From: Chloroflexi bacterium RBG_16_56_11
GTDB taxonomy: Bacteria > Chloroflexota > Dehalococcoidia > Dehalococcoidales > RBG-16-60-22
Length of the DNA: 16,813 nucleotides
Reading direction: 5' to 3'
NCBI GenBank assembly: GCA_001796865.1
Contig: MGNQ01000042.1
Location: 777-17,589 of the forward strand
The notes beneath the pieces are model-generated. The model was not told where the DNA came from, made no database searches, and saw only the letters and a list, made by a program, of their open reading frames with translations. The position numbers were made by a program, and so were the translations under genes. Within the stretch, counting starts at the first letter, position 1. Each line of letters starts with the position of its first letter. Below are positions 14,058 to 16,813 of this stretch, piece after piece.

Positions 14058-15584
14058 TCATGGTTTTTCCGCCGCCGCGCTCAAGCCGGAAAACCGGCCG
14101 GAGAGCCAGGCAAAGCCGTGGCTGAGCCCGGCGCACATGGTGGGATAGTCCACGGCGAAGCGGTTGCCGACCGTATTCCCGGCCAGGTACAGGCCGGGTA
14201 TCACGTTCCTGTCGGCGTCCAGGGGCTGAAAGCTGGTATTCGTTACCAGGCCACCCAGGACAACCAGAATATGCTGCTTGATGATGCCCGCGTAGAACGG
14301 CGGTTTATCCACGGCCGTTAGCCGGTCGGCGCGTTTGCCGAAGTCCAGGTCCCTGCCTGTCCTGGCCAGCCGGTTATACCTTTCTATGGTCGCGCGGAAA
14401 GTATTGACCGGCACCTGCATCTTTTGCGCCAGCTTTGCTATCGTGTCGGCCTTGACCGTCTGCTGCTCGACCTGGGCCCGGACCATGTCATTGGCCTCGC
14501 TGTAAGTGCCCAGCCCCACCCCCATCAGCTCCAGCTCCTTTTCCCACTTGCTGTCGAATACCTGCCAGACCATCTTGCCGGGCTGGCGGACGAGCGAGTT
14601 GGCACTGCTCTGCGCCGGGACGTCCTCGTTTTCGTAGCGCTCGCCGTTGATGTTCACCCGTAAAAAGGCGTTGGCGCCGGAAGGGCCCACCGTAGCGTGG
14701 GACATCGGGGCATGCGGCTCCGGCTCCATCACCGCGCCGACGAGCATGGCCATCTGGTGCCCGTCGCCGACGTTAATCGGCTCCGGGGCCTTTAAGAGGT
14801 CCTCGTTTCGGGTCATGTAGATGTTATTTTCTCGGGCTATCCCGGCGGCAAAAGAGCAGTATTTCTCCATCATCCAGGGATTGTTGCCGTAGTCGCCGGT
14901 GCTGAGAATCACGGCCTTGCGGGCGTTGAACCGGACGTAGTTGCCGCCTTTATCCCTGGCGATAACGCCGGTCACTCTCCCGTTCTCCTGCCGGATGAGC
15001 TGCACGGCCGGCGTCCGGTAGCGGATGTCGACCCCCAGCTTGAGCGCCCGGTTTTGCGCGCAGTCTAGAGCGAGTTTGTGGTTCAGTCCCCTGAATTTAC
15101 CGTCGGAGTGTATATGGCACACCGGGTAGTCCGGGTAATATTCAACCGCTGGATTAAACCCGGCGGGCCGCGGCCACTGGTGAAAGAGGGTTTTTATGCC
15201 GTCAGCGTCGGTCATGTCCATTATCCAGTCCATGACCGCCCCGCTCCGGTCCGCCCAGAGCCGGTACAACCGCTGGTCGGGTTTGTTGGCCCCCCACTTC
15301 ATGAGCTGCAGGCAGACATCGTCTTTGTCCACCTGGATGCCGAGCTTTTTCTGCAACCGGCTGTCAATGGCGGCAATCATTCCCCCGCCCCACCGGTAGG
15401 TCACGTGTTTATCTATCTGGATAACACCGGCGCCGGCCTCGGCCGCCGAGAGCGCCGCCGCCTTGCCGGACGTTCCCGCCCCCACGACTACCACGTCGGT
15501 GTTGCACTCCTCTCTGATTTCACCCGGCGGTACAGGGTCTGGCGGCACCATGAATTTCCGCTTCTGTTTATTATTTTCGGCCAC
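14058..15584 (-). CDS. FAD-dependent oxidoreductase, fumarate reductase/flavocytochrome c-like
   Basis: This flavoprotein is about 508 residues and is of the fumarate reductase/3-ketosteroid dehydrogenase superfamily, which adds or removes hydrogen across an activated C=C bond. The FAD-binding strand is VVVVGAGTSGKAAALSAAEAG (GxGxxG) near the N terminus. Later blocks are AVILSTGDYGNN, VNINGERYENED, and the C-terminal GGLVTNTSFQPLDADRNVIPGLYLAGN with GNRFAVDYPTMCAGLSHGFAWL, which closes the FAD site. No CxxCH haem motif, signal peptide or Tat motif is seen, so it is cytosolic and haem-free. I chose GTG at 15582-15584, 10 bp after GAGGAG. An upstream GTG at 15621-15623 (13 more residues) has no ribosome site. 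It is the first gene of cluster A. The substrate may be a cyclic enone or enoate; this is inference. Confidence 0.86.
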   Translation of the reverse strand: MAENNKQKRKFMVPPDPVPPGEIREECNTDVVVVGAGTSGKAAALSAAEAGAGVIQIDKHVTYRWGGGMIAAIDSRLQKKLGIQVDKDDVCLQLMKWGANKPDQRLYRLWADRSGAVMDWIMDMTDADGIKTLFHQWPRPAGFNPAVEYYPDYPVCHIHSDGKFRGLNHKLALDCAQNRALKLGVDIRYRTPAVQLIRQENGRVTGVIARDKGGNYVRFNARKAVILSTGDYGNNPWMMEKYCSFAAGIARENNIYMTRNEDLLKAPEPINVGDGHQMAMLVGAVMEPEPHAPMSHATVGPSGANAFLRVNINGERYENEDVPAQSSANSLVRQPGKMVWQVFDSKWEKELELMGVGLGTYSEANDMVRAQVEQQTVKADTIAKLAQKMQVPVNTFRATIERYNRLARTGRDLDFGKRADRLTAVDKPPFYAGIIKQHILVVLGGLVTNTSFQPLDADRNVIPGLYLAGNTVGNRFAVDYPTMCAGLSHGFAWLSGRFSGLSAAAEKP

Positions 15585-15623
15585 TCTTTTACCGCTCCTC
15601 GGTTTCAGGATCCTTCCCGACAC

Positions 15624-15751
15624 GGGAAATATTTTAGTGCGCGGAGAATTTCGGTATATCAGTCGGCCGCATCGGCACGAAATAATTTATCAATGGCCTT
15701 CAACCCCGGTTAAAATACCGGTTAACGGGAATAATGTCATTCCGGTTGTCA
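15624..15751. promoter_or_regulatory. Cluster A upstream region with an operator-like repeat at 15706-15725
   Basis: CCGGTTAA occurs twice (15706-15713 and 15718-15725) with a 12-bp period. The stretch also contains the inverted pair CCGGT/ACCGG (15706-15710 and 15717-15721). A second small inverted repeat, GGAAT/ATTCC, lies at 15728-15743. This is the only sizeable gap upstream of cluster A and downstream of the kinase, so it probably holds the cluster A promoter. On the minus strand a TGATATACC stretch near 15654-15662 could be an extended -10, but no -35 matches well. Operator function is inference. Confidence 0.4.
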
Positions 15752-16813
15752 TCAGTCTCCGTCCATGTAAACGGGGAGGGCAAAGGAAAAAGTCGAGCCG
15801 CACCCCGGCGCCGAGTCGACCTTAATCCAGCCCCCGTGGGCTTCGACCAAGCGCTTGCAGACCACCAGGCCGAGACCGGCCCCGTACCGGCCTACCCCGT
15901 CACCGAACTGCCGGAAGGGTTCGAACATTCTCTCCTGGGCTTCTTCGGCGATGCCCCGCCCCCGGTCGGTCACCGCGGTTACCACGGACCGCCCGTCTCT
16001 CCTGGCGGAGATGGTTATCGCGGAATATGCCGGAGAAAATTTGGTGGCGTTTTCCAGGAGGTTGTACAGTATCCTTTCCAGTCTTATCGGGTCGGCAATG
16101 ACCCTGGGTAAGGCTCCGGGGATGTCCACCTGGAACGAGTGACCCGTTTTTTGACCCTTCAGCTTGTCGATAACGCGACCGGCGACCTCGGGCACGCTGA
16201 CGGGCTCCATGCTGAGTTGCAGGCGCCCGACCTGGTGCCGCGATAGCTCCAGCATGTTTTCCAGGATGGCGGCCAGGGAATCGGCGCCCTCGATAGCATT
16301 TTGTAAGAGTGCCCTGGAGTCCTCCGGTGATACCCCGGCGGAGACAGCGGTGCGTAACGAGCCGGAGATGACCGTCATGGGGGTGCGGAGCTCGTGGGAG
16401 ACAAGGCCGATAAACTCGTCCTTCATTTTCTCCACCTGCTTGCGCCCGGTGATGTCCTGGACGGTACCGAAGCCGCCCCGGAGCACCCCGTCCTTATCGA
16501 ACTCCAGCTCCGCTTTCTCCCTTACCCACTTTATCTTGTCGCCGACGATGATACGGTGCTCGATGTCGTAGTCTTCACCCTCGAGGGCAGCCCGCCATTT
16601 ATCGTTAACGTATTCCTTGTCCTCGGGGTGCACGGCTGCCAGGAACGTCTCGTAGGTCATCGGCGTGCCCTGAGGTAGGCCGAACATGCGGCAGGTCTCG
16701 TCGGACCACGCCAGCTCGTTCTTCCGTACGTCCAGCCTCCAGGAGCCGATGTTCGCTACCTCCTGGGCCCGGCTCAAGTCGCGCTGGCTCTCCCGCAGGG
16801 CATCTTCCGCTTT
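15752..16813 (-). CDS. PAS-domain sensor histidine kinase, 5'-truncated by the window edge
   Basis: The reading frame is open to the last base, so the true start is outside the window. A TTG at 16775-16777 is internal, since the codons before it read ALRESQRDLS, a typical pre-PAS helix. About 353 residues are visible. A PAS_3/PAC domain (ANIGSWRLDV to GTVQDITGRKQ) is followed by the HisKA H box VSHELRTPMT, with phospho-acceptor His near residue 140 of the fragment. The ATPase domain has the N box ILYNLLENATKFSP, DRGRGI, FEPFRQ and GAGLGLVVCKRL. All catalytic motifs are intact. No transmembrane helix or receiver domain is seen in the visible part. No response regulator lies in the window. It is 128 bp upstream of cluster A, on the same strand, and could regulate it, but read-through or a shared regulon is not shown. 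Confidence 0.93.
   Translation of the reverse strand, partial: KAEDALRESQRDLSRAQEVANIGSWRLDVRKNELAWSDETCRMFGLPQGTPMTYETFLAAVHPEDKEYVNDKWRAALEGEDYDIEHRIIVGDKIKWVREKAELEFDKDGVLRGGFGTVQDITGRKQVEKMKDEFIGLVSHELRTPMTVISGSLRTAVSAGVSPEDSRALLQNAIEGADSLAAILENMLELSRHQVGRLQLSMEPVSVPEVAGRVIDKLKGQKTGHSFQVDIPGALPRVIADPIRLERILYNLLENATKFSPAYSAITISARRDGRSVVTAVTDRGRGIAEEAQERMFEPFRQFGDGVGRYGAGLGLVVCKRLVEAHGGWIKVDSAPGCGSTFSFALPVYMDGD

Noticed and set aside
16775..16777. TTG as the start of the histidine kinase
   Set aside because: The frame stays open upstream to the window edge, with a typical pre-PAS helix sequence, so the gene is truncated, not started, here.
1..16813. CRISPR array, rRNA or riboswitch
   Set aside because: No regularly spaced repeats, rRNA-like sequence or recognisable riboswitch core was seen when reading the intergenic regions.

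Overview
This 16.8 kb window is GC-rich by eye and packed with genes. Every protein gene reads on the minus strand, and one tRNA-Leu reads on the plus strand. The enzyme mix is a tungsten-type aldehyde:ferredoxin oxidoreductase, an MmgE/PrpD protein, two SDRs, flavoproteins, a CCG-type Fe-S protein and SnoaL/NTF2-like proteins. This suggests an anaerobic heterotroph, perhaps an uncultured sediment bacterium such as a Dehalococcoidia-like Chloroflexi. That placement is an inference from gene content only; no phylogenetic marker is present.

Layout, left to right. Positions 1-567 hold the 5' end of a signal-bearing protein gene that leaves the window, a pair of 12-bp direct repeats just upstream of it, a 128-bp MITE-like repeat with inverted ends and a possible 5-bp target duplication, and a small perfect hairpin. 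Positions 568-2430 encode a membrane-bound CHASE2 class III nucleotide cyclase. Cluster B (2605-8245, read right to left) is SDR, aldehyde:ferredoxin oxidoreductase, second SDR, MmgE/PrpD and a stand-alone pyruvate-kinase-C-like protein. The gaps are 52, 6, 25 and 32 bp, so it looks like one operon. Positions 8246-8736 hold the tRNA-Leu(UAG) with a good promoter, and otherwise no gene. Cluster A (8737 to about 15600) is a flavocytochrome c/fumarate reductase-like FAD enzyme, four tandem NTF2-like proteins, a GlpC/HdrB-like Fe-S protein and a GlcD-like FAD oxidase. Its gaps are 15-48 bp. The right edge is a PAS histidine kinase cut by the window end.

How they may work together (inference): clusters A and B look like parts of an anaerobic route for a cyclic or hydroxylated substrate. 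Flavoprotein steps would change double bonds, NTF2-like proteins would dehydrate or isomerise, SDRs would oxidise alcohols or reduce ketones, the tungsten enzyme would oxidise an aldehyde to an acid with ferredoxin as acceptor, and the GlcD/GlcF-like pair would carry electrons to a membrane or soluble carrier. The substrate cannot be read from the sequence. The most unusual element is the run of four diverged NTF2-like genes. The part of them that resembles the catalytic set of bile-acid dehydratase BaiE is kept in full in only one copy.
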